Shown here: piece after piece, positions 1-15,462 of the stretch | Numbering within the stretch: the first letter of the stretch is position 1 | Layout: each line of letters opens with the position of its first letter | Source of the DNA: Mangrovimicrobium sediminis | Lineage (GTDB): Bacteria > Pseudomonadota > Gammaproteobacteria > Pseudomonadales > Halieaceae | Reading direction: 5' to 3' | Assembly: GCF_004745945.1 (NCBI RefSeq) | Contig: NZ_SRLE01000004.1 | Coordinates: 248,001 to 312,000, forward strand | Length of the DNA stretch: 64,000 bases | Made by a program: the position numbers and the translations under genes | Notes under the pieces: generated by a model | What the model was told of the DNA's origin: nothing | The model's database searches: none | Seen by the model: only the letters and a program-made list of their open reading frames with translations

Positions 1-1767
<1,767 letters not shown>

Positions 1768-1809
1768 CCGGGGCGAAGGGTTCTCTACTGTTCTGTACCC
1801 GGCGCGCTC

Positions 1810-1918
1810 CAGCACCGAACACGCCTTTGCGGACACGCCAAACAGCGTACGTCCATGTACAGGCTCGGCGCCCGCCATCCATGGCGGTCGATGGTCCGCA
1901 AAGGCGTGTTCGGTGCTG
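1810..1918 (+). repeat. structured repeat element A (perfect 25-bp inverted repeat with conserved core)
   Basis: Bases 1810-1834 and 1894-1918 are perfect reverse complements of 25 nt. The 59-nt core contains two smaller hairpin-forming segments, GTACGTCCATGTAC and CGCCATCCATGGCG. A second copy lies in opposite orientation at 1988-2096. The core is shared between copies, whereas the outer arms differ in sequence but stay self-complementary. Confidence 0.85.
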
Positions 1919-1987
1919 AAGCGCTCAGTTCAGGCCCCAATCCCGCCTGAGGTACGTATTTGCCTTAGACGCCGGTACAAGCGAAGT

Positions 1988-2096
1988 GCCGGCAATCGGG
2001 CGCTTCTCGGACCGTCAGCGGCCATGGATGGCCGCTGCCGAGCCTGTACATGGACGTACGCTTTTTGGCGTGTCCGCGAAGCGCCCGATTGTCGGC
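1988..2096 (-). repeat. structured repeat element B (inverted copy of element A)
   Basis: Reverse-complementing this stretch gives a core nearly identical to that of element A, from GACACGCCAAA through CATCCATGG. Its arms, 1988-2012 and 2072-2096, pair with one mismatch and a wobble. The inner hairpin GCGGCCATCCATGGCCGC keeps pairing although its bases differ from copy A, so compensatory change is visible. Elements A and B could also pair with each other in one transcript. The meaB start codon is 45 bases downstream. Confidence 0.85.
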
Positions 2097-2141
2097 GCGG
2101 CGCGGCCAGCACACCGGAACAAGATCGAGACAAAATCCTGT

Positions 2142-3101
2142 ATGACCGCGTTTGACCTCGAAAAACTCCTCTCCGGCAACCGCCGCGCACTGGCCAAGGC
2201 CATCACCCTGGTCGAGAGCAAGCTGCCCGCCCACCGCGAACAGGCCCAGGACATCCTTGAGCAGGTGCTCCCGCACAGCGGCAACAGCATGCGCGTGGGT
2301 ATCACCGGCGTACCGGGTGTCGGCAAATCCACGTTCATCGAAGCGTTCGGCCTGTACCTGATCGAGCAGGGCAAGCGCGTCGCCGTGCTGGCCGTGGACC
2401 CCAGTTCGCCGATCGCCGGCGGCTCGATCCTCGGCGACAAGACACGCATGGAACACCTGTCGCGGGCCGAGGGCGCTTATATCCGTCCGTCGCCCTCCGA
2501 AGGCGCGCTGGGCGGCGTAGCGCAAAAGACCCGCGAGACCATGCTGCTGTGCGAGGCGGCGGGCTACGACGTGATCCTGGTGGAGACCGTGGGCGTTGGC
2601 CAGAGCGAGTACCAGGTTGCCGGCATGGTGGATTTTTTCATGGTGCTGATGCTGCCCGGCGGCGGCGATGAACTGCAGGGCATCAAGAAGGGCATTATGG
2701 AGCTGGCAGATGCGCTGGTGATCAACAAGGCCGATGGCGACAGCGAGCGCCTGGCGATGCTGACGCGCCAGCAGTACACCAGCGCGATGAACCTGCTGCG
2801 CCACACCAGCTTCTGGACACCCCGGGTGATGACCTGCTCGGCGCTGAAGAACCTGCATATCGACGCGGTGTGGGGCATGCTGGTGGACTATTACCTGCAG
2901 GCCCAGGACAACGGCTGGTTTACCGAGAAGCGCGCCAAGCAGAACCGCGACTGGATGCACCAGCTGGTACAGGAGATGCTGTTGCTGAAACTACGCGGTA
3001 ACCCCGAGGTGCGGCGCATGTTGCCCGAGCTGGAGCAGGGGGTTGCCAGCGCACAGATCACAGCCTACGCTGCGGCAAAGCAGATAATCGACGCCCTCTA
3101 G
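2142..3101 (+). CDS. meaB: methylmalonyl Co-A mutase-associated GTPase MeaB
   Basis: This is a G3E-family P-loop GTPase that guards cobalamin loading and repair of methylmalonyl-CoA mutase. The 319-residue protein has Walker A GVPGVGKST (residues 56-64), the ETVGVGQ switch segment (148-154) and the guanine-specificity motif NKAD (195-198). The ATG at 2142 is chosen because it gives the usual family length and start (MTAFDLEKLL); the frame is open further upstream, but only through repeat element B. Position directly after the mutase gene fits its role. No methylmalonyl-CoA epimerase gene is visible nearby. Confidence 0.93.
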   Translation: MTAFDLEKLLSGNRRALAKAITLVESKLPAHREQAQDILEQVLPHSGNSMRVGITGVPGVGKSTFIEAFGLYLIEQGKRVAVLAVDPSSPIAGGSILGDKTRMEHLSRAEGAYIRPSPSEGALGGVAQKTRETMLLCEAAGYDVILVETVGVGQSEYQVAGMVDFFMVLMLPGGGDELQGIKKGIMELADALVINKADGDSERLAMLTRQQYTSAMNLLRHTSFWTPRVMTCSALKNLHIDAVWGMLVDYYLQAQDNGWFTEKRAKQNRDWMHQLVQEMLLLKLRGNPEVRRMLPELEQGVASAQITAYAAAKQIIDAL

Positions 3102-3170
3102 GGCGGCGCTGGCAGGTCGGGGAAATCGCGCGACGCGATTGTCCGCCCAGGTGGCGCCTGGGAGCCCGCC

Positions 3171-3500
3171 ATGCGCTTCTACCCGCTGGACAAACTTATC
3201 AACCTGCACGACGGTTATGTCTGCCGCTTCAAGATCGACCAGGTACAGTTGCTACTGGTACAGCGCGACGGCGAGCGCTACCTGTTCGAAGCCTCCTGCC
3301 CGCACCGCGGACATCCGCTGGAGGAGGCGACGTTCACCGATGCTATCCTGCGCTGCCCCCTGCACGGCCTGCGCTTTTCCCTGGACGACGGCCGCCTGTT
3401 GCAGGAGGGGAGCGACGCCTGCCGCGGGCTGCGCCTGTTCGAGCTGATCTATGAGGGCAATGAAGTCGGGGTGATGCTGGCGGACGGCCCGGCGGACTAG
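3171..3500 (+). CDS. Rieske [2Fe-2S] ferredoxin-like protein
   Basis: This 109-residue protein is a stand-alone Rieske domain. The cluster ligands are C43 and H45 in CPHRGH and C62 and H65 in CPLHG, the CxH-x16-CxxH pattern. It has no signal peptide or membrane segment, so it is a soluble cytoplasmic electron carrier or a ferredoxin subunit. A GGGAG ribosome site lies just before the ATG. Its stop codon overlaps the end of the convergent gene at 3497-3985. The partner oxygenase is not identifiable here, and whether it shares a transcript with meaB is unknown. Confidence 0.88.
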   Translation: MRFYPLDKLINLHDGYVCRFKIDQVQLLLVQRDGERYLFEASCPHRGHPLEEATFTDAILRCPLHGLRFSLDDGRLLQEGSDACRGLRLFELIYEGNEVGVMLADGPAD

Positions 3501-3985
3501 ACGGTCAGGGTGCGCAGGTCCGGATCTTCCTCGCTGTAGCGCCACAGTTCATCAAACAACTCCAGCGCCTGCTCGGCGCGCGCCCGGTCCTCTGGATGGT
3601 AGAAGGCGCGTTCCCCCTGGTCGGCGGGTTTGTGCAGCAGCGCATCGCGGTCCCGGATCACCAGTGTCTCGCCTTTCCACTGTGGGTGTTCGGGGAGTTT
3701 GCGCAGGCGCACCGCGGTCGGAATACGGCGCGCCAGGTGCATCAAGCGGTGACCACGGGTGACCAGGGGGCGCGAATCGGCAATCAGGATGCGCACCTCG
3801 GTCTGGCGGCTTTCACGTGCCAGTTCGCTGAGTGCGGAGACCAGTTCCGGGTTGTCGAAGGCTGCGTGGTCCAGGGCCGGGCTCAGGATGGCGACATAGC
3901 GCCGCGCGCTCTTACACAGTTCTACCGTGATTGCATCGAAAGGCTGTGGATAGTCTATCGCTGTCAGCGAGCCATCGTTAGACAT
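3497..3985 (-). CDS. conserved hypothetical protein, phospholipase-D-like fold suspected
   Basis: This 162-residue soluble protein has no signal peptide. The middle part (about residues 25-75, with VAILSPALDH and EVRILIADSRPLVTRGH) has the alternating hydrophobic pattern and isolated His of a PLD-like nucleoside-side fold. I see no HxKxxxxD catalytic motif, so an enzymatic role is not supported. Similar short proteins occur in pseudomonads under DUF7931-type names; that assignment comes from memory of the family and is tentative. It faces the Rieske gene tail to tail with a 4-bp overlap and is divergent from the 4247-5422 gene. Confidence 0.7.
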   Translation of the reverse strand: MSNDGSLTAIDYPQPFDAITVELCKSARRYVAILSPALDHAAFDNPELVSALSELARESRQTEVRILIADSRPLVTRGHRLMHLARRIPTAVRLRKLPEHPQWKGETLVIRDRDALLHKPADQGERAFYHPEDRARAEQALELFDELWRYSEEDPDLRTLTV

Positions 3986-4246
3986 GTGAGAAACCCGTCT
4001 TTTCCTGAGTGTTGGCAGGCTAGCAAGACTGCTGCCTGGCTCGCAATACTCGATCGGGCGTGCCCGGCGTACTGCACTCTCGTTTCTCCACTGCTACCCG
4101 TGGTGCCAGGACGGATCGGTACAGGTGGAGAGGCCGCAAAAAACTGTGACGCACCTAGCAGCTTCGTCGCTCTGTGCTGGGCAAATCCGCCGAGGTCGCA
4201 GTAGTCTGACCGGCGGGGACAACAAGATAGACACAAGGACGTCTAC

Positions 4247-5422
4247 ATGCCAGGGGAACAACTCAAGTACACCGTGGAGGTCACCGGCGAGCTGCTGGAG
4301 GGGCGCAGCGCCGACGAGGCCAAGGCGGCATTTTGCGCGACGTTCAACGTCGATGCGACAAGGGCTGACAAGTACTTCCAGGGCAGGGCACGCGTCCTGC
4401 AACGCCACCTCGACGCCAAACAGGCCAACACCTACGAGCAGGCGCTGCGCTCGGTCGGCCTGACCAGCCGCCGAGTCCCGGAACAGCCCGAGGAGCCGAA
4501 AAAAGCCCCGGCACTGGAACTGGTGGCCATCGAGAGTCCTGCGCAGGCGTCAGAGCCCGAGCAGGCGCTCATGGTCTGTCCCAAGTGCCAGACGACCCAG
4601 CCGCGCGCCGAGCAATGTGGCGAGTGCGGCATTTTCGTCAAAAAGTACACGCCTCCGATCGCCGCCGAGGCAAGCACACCACGCGCGCGATCGGCGCCAG
4701 CCCCTGCCGCGGCCGACACCGCCGGTCCTGACGAAGAGCCGGCCGCTGCCGCCATGGTCATCGACGAGTCGCCTGACTCCACCAACCTGCCGTCCATCGC
4801 CGCAGCCGCTGCTGCCGCGGTGGCCGGAGCGGTGTTGTGGATGCTGATCGCGGTGAACGCCGGCATGGAGTTTGGCATCGTCGCCTGGGGCATTGGCGGT
4901 GCGGTCGGTATCGCGTCCGTCCTGCTGGGCGGGCGCGGGCAGGCCAACGGCATCCTGTGCGGCGCACTGGCGCTGGCTGCGATCATGGGCGGCAAATACC
5001 TCACAGCGGAGGCCATGAAAAACGAGGTAGTGGACAGTCTCTCCCAGCATATGGGCGCTTCCGCCGAAGCCGTAGCACTGTACGATGAGTTGCGCGAGGA
5101 TGCGCAGCTGTATCGGGAACTCGACGGCAGTGACGCTGCCCTGCGCCACTTTCTCGTCACACGCAGTTACTCCGAGGCCGACAGCGAGAACGGCGTCAGC
5201 GAGCAGGAGATTGCCGAATTTAACGAGTACGATGCGCCCACGCTGCTGTGGATCGATCAGGAACAACCCAGCTTCGAACAATGGCAGGCGCAAACGGTGG
5301 AATCCATCCAGGATTACTCCAGCGCCGATATTATCGCCGCCGACTTCGGCTTCCTGAGTGCGTTGTTTGTGATCTTCGGTATCGCCACCGCCTTTCGCAT
5401 AGGCAGGGGGGCGGTTGAGTAG
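4247..5422 (+). CDS. inner-membrane protein with N-terminal small domain and zinc ribbon
   Basis: I do not know a function for this 391-residue protein. Residues 5-75 look like a small N-terminal domain seen on several gammaproteobacterial membrane proteins (pattern YTVEVTGELLEGR ... ADKYFQGRARVL). An Ala/Pro/Glu-rich linker follows, then a four-cysteine zinc ribbon (C111, C114, C124, C127), a second linker, and three hydrophobic segments at about 182-247. A last membrane segment lies at about 362-386. The region 250-360 is acidic and probably outside the membrane. An AAGGA ribosome site precedes the ATG. The 261-base gap before it is shared with a divergent gene and contains no clear promoter that I can defend. 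Confidence 0.75.
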   Translation: MPGEQLKYTVEVTGELLEGRSADEAKAAFCATFNVDATRADKYFQGRARVLQRHLDAKQANTYEQALRSVGLTSRRVPEQPEEPKKAPALELVAIESPAQASEPEQALMVCPKCQTTQPRAEQCGECGIFVKKYTPPIAAEASTPRARSAPAPAAADTAGPDEEPAAAAMVIDESPDSTNLPSIAAAAAAAVAGAVLWMLIAVNAGMEFGIVAWGIGGAVGIASVLLGGRGQANGILCGALALAAIMGGKYLTAEAMKNEVVDSLSQHMGASAEAVALYDELREDAQLYRELDGSDAALRHFLVTRSYSEADSENGVSEQEIAEFNEYDAPTLLWIDQEQPSFEQWQAQTVESIQDYSSADIIAADFGFLSALFVIFGIATAFRIGRGAVE

Positions 5423-5453
5423 AGACCTGCTCGGTGCAGGAGGAGGGCGAAAC

Positions 5454-6575
5454 TCAGTCGCTGTAGAGGCACGCCGCCTGGACCAGGAAGTCCAGTAGCG
5501 CTTCTCCCTGCGCCGACGTGCGCAGTGTTTCGATCTCGGCGCGCTGCCACTGGCGCTGCGCGCACAGTGCAGCGATGGCCGGGGCCAGCGCGCCGTCGAA
5601 CTCCCGGCTCTGGCCGTTGGCGAATACCAGCACGGCGCAGTCCTGCTCCAGCCATGCGACGCGTGCGGCGTCGTCCAGAAACGCAGCCCCTGCCTCGGAC
5701 CATGCCGGGGCCTCTTCGGGTTCAGGCAGGCAGGTTTTTTCACCGGCTTCGGTAACCAGTTCCCCCAGCCAGCGTCCATCGCATTCGGCACTCAGGGCCT
5801 GCAACGCCAGAGCCCGGGCCCGTTCGAGGTCCATCGCACTGATTTCACCGGGACGGGAAACGGCATTGCGGCCCGGATCGGTAAACAGCCACTGTGGATC
5901 AAGGCCCTCCAGACGGGCATCGACCATGCGTGAAAGCAGGTCGCTTACCCGCGGTGCCCGAAAGCCAATCGAGAAGGTTGTGCACTCGCCCTCGGCGATA
6001 CCCCAGTGCGCGACACCCGGCGGCAGGTACAGGATATCACCCGGCCCCAGGACATACTCCGCACGGCACTGGAAATCGCGCAGGATGCGCAGTTCATCGT
6101 GAGGCAGCAGCGCAGTAGTGGCATCGCATTGCTGGCCAACCCGCCAGCGGCGGCGTCCCTCGCCCTGTAGCAGGAAGACATCGTAGTTGTCGTAGTGGGG
6201 GCCGACGCTACCGCCGTCCACGGCATAACTGACCATGACGTCGTCGATGCGCCACTGCGGAATAAAGTCGACCAGTTGGCGCAACTCTGCCACTTCCGGC
6301 ACATAGTGATCGACCGCCTGCACCAGCAGCGTCCATGGTGTGTCGCGGTGAAACTCGGTCTCGCCGAAGGGGCCGTGGCTGAGCAGCCAGCCCCCGCCGG
6401 CCTCCTCGATAATGCGCGATTCGACCTCGTCCTCCATGGCCAGGCCAGCCAGCTCACCGGCGTCCAGTGGCGGGGTAAAGCCGGGCAGGGCATTGCGCAA
6501 CAGCAGCGGCTCGCGCTGCCAGTAGCGGGCGAGAAAGTCCTCGCGGTCGAGCTGTAGCGCCACTGTGTCGGCCAA
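5454..6575 (-). CDS. roxA: ribosomal protein uL16 arginine hydroxylase (cupin/JmjC)
   Basis: This is the YcfD/RoxA type 2-oxoglutarate/Fe(II) oxygenase, which hydroxylates an arginine of ribosomal protein L16. The length is 373 residues, the same as E. coli YcfD. The iron triad is H127 and D129 in GPHYDNYD plus H190 in LPPGVAH. The start is a TTG at 6573-6575, five bases after the purB stop; it is preferred because the N-terminus then aligns with YcfD (DFL..YWQ..P), and the next Met is at residue 47. The gene is last in the minus-strand run with purB, so co-transcription is likely. Confidence 0.9.
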   Translation of the reverse strand: MADTVALQLDREDFLARYWQREPLLLRNALPGFTPPLDAGELAGLAMEDEVESRIIEEAGGGWLLSHGPFGETEFHRDTPWTLLVQAVDHYVPEVAELRQLVDFIPQWRIDDVMVSYAVDGGSVGPHYDNYDVFLLQGEGRRRWRVGQQCDATTALLPHDELRILRDFQCRAEYVLGPGDILYLPPGVAHWGIAEGECTTFSIGFRAPRVSDLLSRMVDARLEGLDPQWLFTDPGRNAVSRPGEISAMDLERARALALQALSAECDGRWLGELVTEAGEKTCLPEPEEAPAWSEAGAAFLDDAARVAWLEQDCAVLVFANGQSREFDGALAPAIAALCAQRQWQRAEIETLRTSAQGEALLDFLVQAACLYSD

Positions 6576-6580
6576 GCCGG

Positions 6581-10154
<3,574 letters not shown>

Positions 10155-10158
<4 letters not shown>

Positions 10159-10814
10159 CGGCGGTGTCCTCGACCGGGGGCAGAGCCCTTTCTCCTTCTC
10201 GCGCGTGAAGCACCGGGGTCAGAGCCCTTTTTCCTCCCCGCGTGCGGGGAGGAAAAAGGGCTCTGACCCCTCTCGTGTACGAAGACGCGGCGGTGTTCGC
10301 CGGGCTGCAGGCCATCCAGTGTCCAGTCGCCCACTGCCCAGCGCACCAGGCGCAGGGTGGGAAAGCCCGCTGCGGCAGTCATGCGCCGCACCTGGCGGTT
10401 GCGACCCTCGCGAATAGCGAGTTCGAGCCAGCTGTCTGGAACCGTCTTGCGTGTGCGCACCGGGGGTTGGCGCGGCCACAGGGTGGGCGGCTCGATGCGC
10501 CGGGCCCGGGCGGGCAGGGTGGGGCCATCGCTGAGTTCCAGGCCGCGCTCCAGGCTGGCCAGTGCGGCGGCGTCGATCACGCCCTCGACCTGCACCCGGT
10601 AGGTCTTCCACAGCTTGTGGCGCGGGTTGGCGATACGCTGTTGCAGGCCGCCGTCATCGGTGAGTAAAAGCAGCCCCTCAGAGTCGTAGTCCAGCCGGCC
10701 GGCGGCGCGAAATCCCGGCGCGTCGAGGTAATCGGCGAGGGTGGCGCGACCGTCGCTGTCGGTAAACTGGCTGAGCACCTGGAAGGGCTTGTTGAACAGC
10801 AGGAGTTCCGCCAC
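10155..10814 (-). CDS. rluE: 23S rRNA pseudouridine synthase RluE, with repeat-encoded C-terminal tail
   Basis: This is an RsuA/RluB/E/F-family synthase acting on 23S rRNA (E. coli position 2457). The catalytic aspartate lies in GRLDYDSEGLLLLTDDG (about residues 39-55), and REGRNRQVRRM is the family nucleic-acid motif. The synthase ends naturally near GDWTLDGLQPGEHRRVF. About 38 further residues, rich in Arg, Lys, Ser and Pro, are encoded by a REP-like palindrome (10215-10270) and a partial copy (about 10175-10200). Despite this insertion the stop still overlaps the nudJ ATG. First gene of the minus-strand run. Confidence 0.92.
10175..10270. repeat. REP-like palindrome plus partial direct copy, inside rluE
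   Basis: Bases 10215-10241 and 10244-10270 form a perfect 27-bp inverted repeat with a 2-base spacer, starting and ending with GGGGTCAGAGCCC and its complement. A diverged direct copy of the left arm (CAGAGCCCTTTCTCC) lies at about 10175-10200. GGGTCAGAG-type palindromes are typical of REP elements mobilised by RAYT transposases in gammaproteobacteria; no RAYT gene is in the window. Confidence 0.9.
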
Positions 10815-10870
10815 AGATCAGTCCGCGGTGCTGAAATTGACCGGTGAGAGGTCAGAAAACGCGGCTTTCA

Positions 10871-10879
10871 TGCTACAAT
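10871..10879 (+). promoter_or_regulatory. probable extended -10 promoter for icd
   Basis: TGCTACAAT has the TGn extension plus a TACAAT hexamer. No good -35 is visible at 17 bases, as expected for extended -10 promoters. It lies about 75 bases before the icd ATG, in the gap shared with the divergent rluE. Confidence 0.5.
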
Positions 10880-10955
10880 GCCGGCCGCTTCGTCCGGGGC
10901 ACCCGACCGGATCCCCCTGCCATCCAGATAACCCAAGCAGCATTGGAGTAAACAT

Positions 10956-12209
<1,254 letters not shown>

Positions 12210-12231
12210 GCCAGGCCCAGCGCCTCAACGC

Positions 12232-12262
12232 AAAAAGGCCCACATCAGTGGGCCTTTTTTTT
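12232..12262 (+). terminator. rho-independent terminator after icd
   Basis: GGCCCAC and GTGGGCC form a 7-bp stem with an ATCA loop, preceded by five A and followed by a run of eight T. It ends transcription of icd before clpS. Confidence 0.92.
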
Positions 12263-12333
12263 GCCGCGCGCGTAGCAACAAATGCGCTGCGGTTAGCCGA
12301 CAATATCACTACAAAACGGGCCCCTTGTCCAGT

Positions 12334-12362
12334 TTGCGGCCCCTTGAAAACCCGAGTATTGT
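12334..12362 (+). promoter_or_regulatory. candidate sigma-70 promoter for clpS
   Basis: TTGCGG and TATTGT are separated by 17 bases. The implied transcript start, near 12370, would leave an upstream ATG at 12367 without a leader, favouring the clpS start at 12442. Confidence 0.35.
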
Positions 12363-12441
12363 ACATATGTCCACTAGTGAACCCGCGACCATTTTGCAGA
12401 GCAGGCCCGTGAGATATATCCGCCCCGGCAACGGCTGGCGT

Positions 12442-12768
12442 ATGGGCGACCAGGAGCAGCGCGAAGGCGAAGGCGATACCGCGCTCAAGGAGTCCAGGCC
12501 GGAACTCAAGAGACCACCCCTGTACAAGGTGGTGCTGATCAATGACGACTACACCCCCATGGAGTTTGTGGTCGAAGTGCTGGAAATCTTTTTCCGCATG
12601 AACCGCGAGCAGGCGACCCACGTCATGCTCACCGTACATACACAGGGCAAGGGTGTCTGCGGCATCTTCACCCGCGACATCGCCGAGACCAAGGCAGCCC
12701 AAGTCAACCAGTACGCGCGGGAGCACGAGCACCCGCTGCTGTGCGAGATCGAGGCCTCGGAGGGCTAG
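12442..12768 (+). CDS. clpS: ATP-dependent Clp protease adaptor ClpS
   Basis: ClpS recognises N-degron substrates (N-terminal Leu, Phe, Tyr, Trp) and hands them to ClpAP. The core motif [14 protein letters not shown] and the HTQGKGVCG and [11 protein letters not shown] segments are intact. The start is uncertain: ATG 12442 ([11 protein letters not shown], 108 residues) gives the usual family length, while in-frame ATGs at 12367 and 12325 would add N-terminal residues without recognisable homology. None has a good ribosome site. clpA follows 50 bases downstream. The cspD gene found between icd and clpS in Pseudomonas is absent. Confidence 0.93.
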   Translation: MGDQEQREGEGDTALKESRPELKRPPLYKVVLINDDYTPMEFVVEVLEIFFRMNREQATHVMLTVHTQGKGVCGIFTRDIAETKAAQVNQYAREHEHPLLCEIEASEG

Positions 12769-12818
12769 TCCGACGAGACCAATTCGTGTGAAAAGGCCCA
12801 GGCGGCCGGGAGTGGTAT

Positions 12819-15110
12819 ATGCTGAGTAAAGACCTGGAACAGTCCCTGAACGATGCATTCCGCGGGGCCAGGGCCAAGCGACACGAGTTCATGACGGTGG
12901 AGCACCTGCTGCTCGCACTGCTCGACAACAACGACGCCATCCGTGTACTCAAGGCCTGCGGTGCCGACATCGGCGCCCTGCGCGGCGACCTGGTCGAATT
13001 CGTCGATGCCACCACGCCGCTGATCCCCGAAGACCAGGCCGAGCGCGACACCCAACCCACCCTCGGTTTCCAGCGGGTACTGCAGCGCGCCGTGTTCCAC
13101 GTGCAGAGCTCCGGCAAAAGCGAGGTCACCGGCGCCAACGTGCTGGTAGCGATCTTCAGCGAGTCCGAGAGCCAGGCAGTATTCTTCCTCAAGACCCAGA
13201 GCGTGGCCCGCCTCGACGTGGTCAACTACATCACCCACGGCATCTCCAAGGTGTCCGGGGAGGGCGAGTCCAGCGAGCCGGACCCGGCTGCCGAGGCCGA
13301 GAACGCCCCGCGCGACGACGGCGAGGGCAACCCGCTGGACAACTTTGCCACCAATCTCAACAAGGAAGCGGCCCAGGGCAATATTGACCCGCTGATCGGC
13401 CGCGCGCCCGAGGTCGAGCGGGTGGCACAGATCCTCGCCCGGCGGCGCAAGAACAACCCGCTGCTGGTGGGTGAATCCGGTGTCGGCAAGACCGCCATCG
13501 TAGAGGGCCTGGCCAAGAAAATCGTCGATGGCGACGTGCCCGAAACGCTCAAGGATGCCGTGGTCTACTCCCTGGATCTCGGCTCGCTGTTGGCCGGCAC
13601 CAAGTACCGGGGCGATTTCGAGAAGCGCTTCAAGGGCCTGCTCGCGGAGCTGAAAAAGCGCGATCACGCCATCCTGTTCATCGATGAAGTGCACACGATC
13701 ATCGGCGCCGGCGCTGCTTCCGGCGGGGTCATGGACGCCAGCAACCTGCTCAAGCCGCTGCTCAGCTCGGGCAAGCTGCGCTGCATCGGTTCCACCACGT
13801 TCCAGGAATATCGCGGCATCTTCGACAAGGACCGCGCCCTGTCGCGCCGTTTCCAGAAAGTCGACGTGCTTGAGCCCAGCCCCGAGGACGCCTACAAGAT
13901 TCTCAAGGGCCTCAAGTCGCGCTTCGAGGAGCACCACGGCCTGCGCTACACCGACAAGGCCCTGAAAGTTGCCACTAACCTCTCGGCGCGGTACATCACC
14001 GACCGCTTCCTGCCGGACAAGGCCATCGACGTGATCGACGAGGCCGGCGCCTACCAGCAGTTGCTGCCGGTGTCCAAGCGCAAGAAAGTGATTGGTGTCA
14101 GCGATATCGAGGCGGTCATCGCCAAGATCGCGCGTATCCCGCCGAAGACCGTCAGCTCGGACGACAAGGAGGTACTGCAGCGGCTGGAGCAGAACCTGCG
14201 CATGGTGGTGTTCGGCCAGGACGCGGCAATCAGCAGCCTGGCGACGTCGATCAAAATGGCCCGCGCCGGCCTGCGCTCAGGCGACAAGCCGATCGGCTCG
14301 TTCCTGCTCGCCGGCCCCACTGGCGTGGGCAAGACCGAGGTCACCAAACAACTGGCACGCCAGCTGGGCCTGGAGCTGATCCGCTTCGATATGTCCGAGT
14401 ACATGGAGCGCCATACCGTGTCCCGCCTGATCGGCGCACCCCCCGGCTATGTCGGTTTTGACCAGGGCGGCCTGCTGACCGACGCGGTGACCAAGCACCC
14501 GCACGCCGTGGTGCTGCTCGACGAAATCGAAAAGGCCCACCCGGAAGTCTTCAACTTGCTGCTGCAGGTGATGGACCACGGCACCCTGACCGACAATAAC
14601 GGGCGCAAGGCGGATTTCCGCAACGTGATCCTGGTCATGACCACCAACGCCGGCGCCGAGAACATCAGTCGCCGCACCATCGGTTTCACCCACCAGGACC
14701 ACACCACGGACGCCATGGAAGCGATCAACCGCATGTTCACCCCGGAATTCCGCAACCGGCTGGATTCCATCGTGCAGTTCGAGCCGCTGGGCGAGGATGT
14801 CATCCTCACCGTGGTCGACAAGTTCCTCACCGAACTGCAGGGCCAACTCGACGAGAAGAGCGTCACCCTTGATGTCGACGAAGATGCCCGCCTGTGGCTG
14901 GTGGAGAAGGGCTACGACCGGCACATGGGTGCGCGCCCAATGGAGCGCGTAATCCAGGAGCACATCAAGAAGCCGCTGGCGGAAATGGTGTTGTTCGGCG
15001 AACTCGCGCGCACAGGGGGGATCGCCCTGGTCACCCTGAACAAGGCGGAAGATCGCCTCGAGGTGCAGGTGAAGGAGGAAGAGTCGGTGCTGGAGGAGAG
15101 CCAGGCCTGA
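12819..15110 (+). CDS. clpA: ATP-dependent Clp protease ATP-binding subunit ClpA
   Basis: This hexameric AAA+ unfoldase feeds ClpP and works with ClpS on N-degron and ssrA-tagged substrates. The 763-residue protein has the Clp N-domain (residues 1 to about 145), an acidic linker with [12 protein letters not shown], ATPase domain 1 with Walker A GESGVGKT (about 218-225), and ATPase domain 2 with GPTGVGKT (about 499-506). [14 protein letters not shown] is the typical pore-loop stretch. GGGAG precedes the start. clpP is not in the window. Confidence 0.97.
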   Translation: MLSKDLEQSLNDAFRGARAKRHEFMTVEHLLLALLDNNDAIRVLKACGADIGALRGDLVEFVDATTPLIPEDQAERDTQPTLGFQRVLQRAVFHVQSSGKSEVTGANVLVAIFSESESQAVFFLKTQSVARLDVVNYITHGISKVSGEGESSEPDPAAEAENAPRDDGEGNPLDNFATNLNKEAAQGNIDPLIGRAPEVERVAQILARRRKNNPLLVGESGVGKTAIVEGLAKKIVDGDVPETLKDAVVYSLDLGSLLAGTKYRGDFEKRFKGLLAELKKRDHAILFIDEVHTIIGAGAASGGVMDASNLLKPLLSSGKLRCIGSTTFQEYRGIFDKDRALSRRFQKVDVLEPSPEDAYKILKGLKSRFEEHHGLRYTDKALKVATNLSARYITDRFLPDKAIDVIDEAGAYQQLLPVSKRKKVIGVSDIEAVIAKIARIPPKTVSSDDKEVLQRLEQNLRMVVFGQDAAISSLATSIKMARAGLRSGDKPIGSFLLAGPTGVGKTEVTKQLARQLGLELIRFDMSEYMERHTVSRLIGAPPGYVGFDQGGLLTDAVTKHPHAVVLLDEIEKAHPEVFNLLLQVMDHGTLTDNNGRKADFRNVILVMTTNAGAENISRRTIGFTHQDHTTDAMEAINRMFTPEFRNRLDSIVQFEPLGEDVILTVVDKFLTELQGQLDEKSVTLDVDEDARLWLVEKGYDRHMGARPMERVIQEHIKKPLAEMVLFGELARTGGIALVTLNKAEDRLEVQVKEEESVLEESQA

Positions 15111-15146
15111 TTCGGCGTCCGCGCTGCGGCGAAAGCCCGGCGCGGA

Positions 15147-15365
15147 TTATCTCTCGCGGTAGGTGATGCGGCCTTTGGTCAGGTCGTAAGGTGTGAGTTC
15201 CACACGAACCTTGTCGCCGGTGAGAATGCGAATGTAGTTCTTGCGCATCTTGCCGGAGATATGAGCCGTTACCACATGGCCGTTCTCCAGTTGGACACGG
15301 AAAGTGGTGTTTGGGAGGGTGTCGATGACCTCGCCCTCCATTTCAATCTGGTCTTCCTTTGCCAT
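15147..15365 (-). CDS. infA: translation initiation factor IF-1
   Basis: This 72-residue protein is a single S1-like OB fold covering the A site during initiation. The sequence [19 protein letters not shown] through [13 protein letters not shown] is the canonical proteobacterial IF-1. It sits tail to tail with clpA and downstream of ate/aat, the position known in E. coli and Pseudomonas. Confidence 0.98.
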   Translation of the reverse strand: MAKEDQIEMEGEVIDTLPNTTFRVQLENGHVVTAHISGKMRKNYIRILTGDKVRVELTPYDLTKGRITYRER

Positions 15366-15462
15366 TCTATTGGCAGTCCTCTATCAGAAACCGGGGCGCA
15401 TTTTGCCCTAAACACGCGCTCGATTCTACCTTAAGACTGCCAGGTGATGGGAAAAGCCGGAC

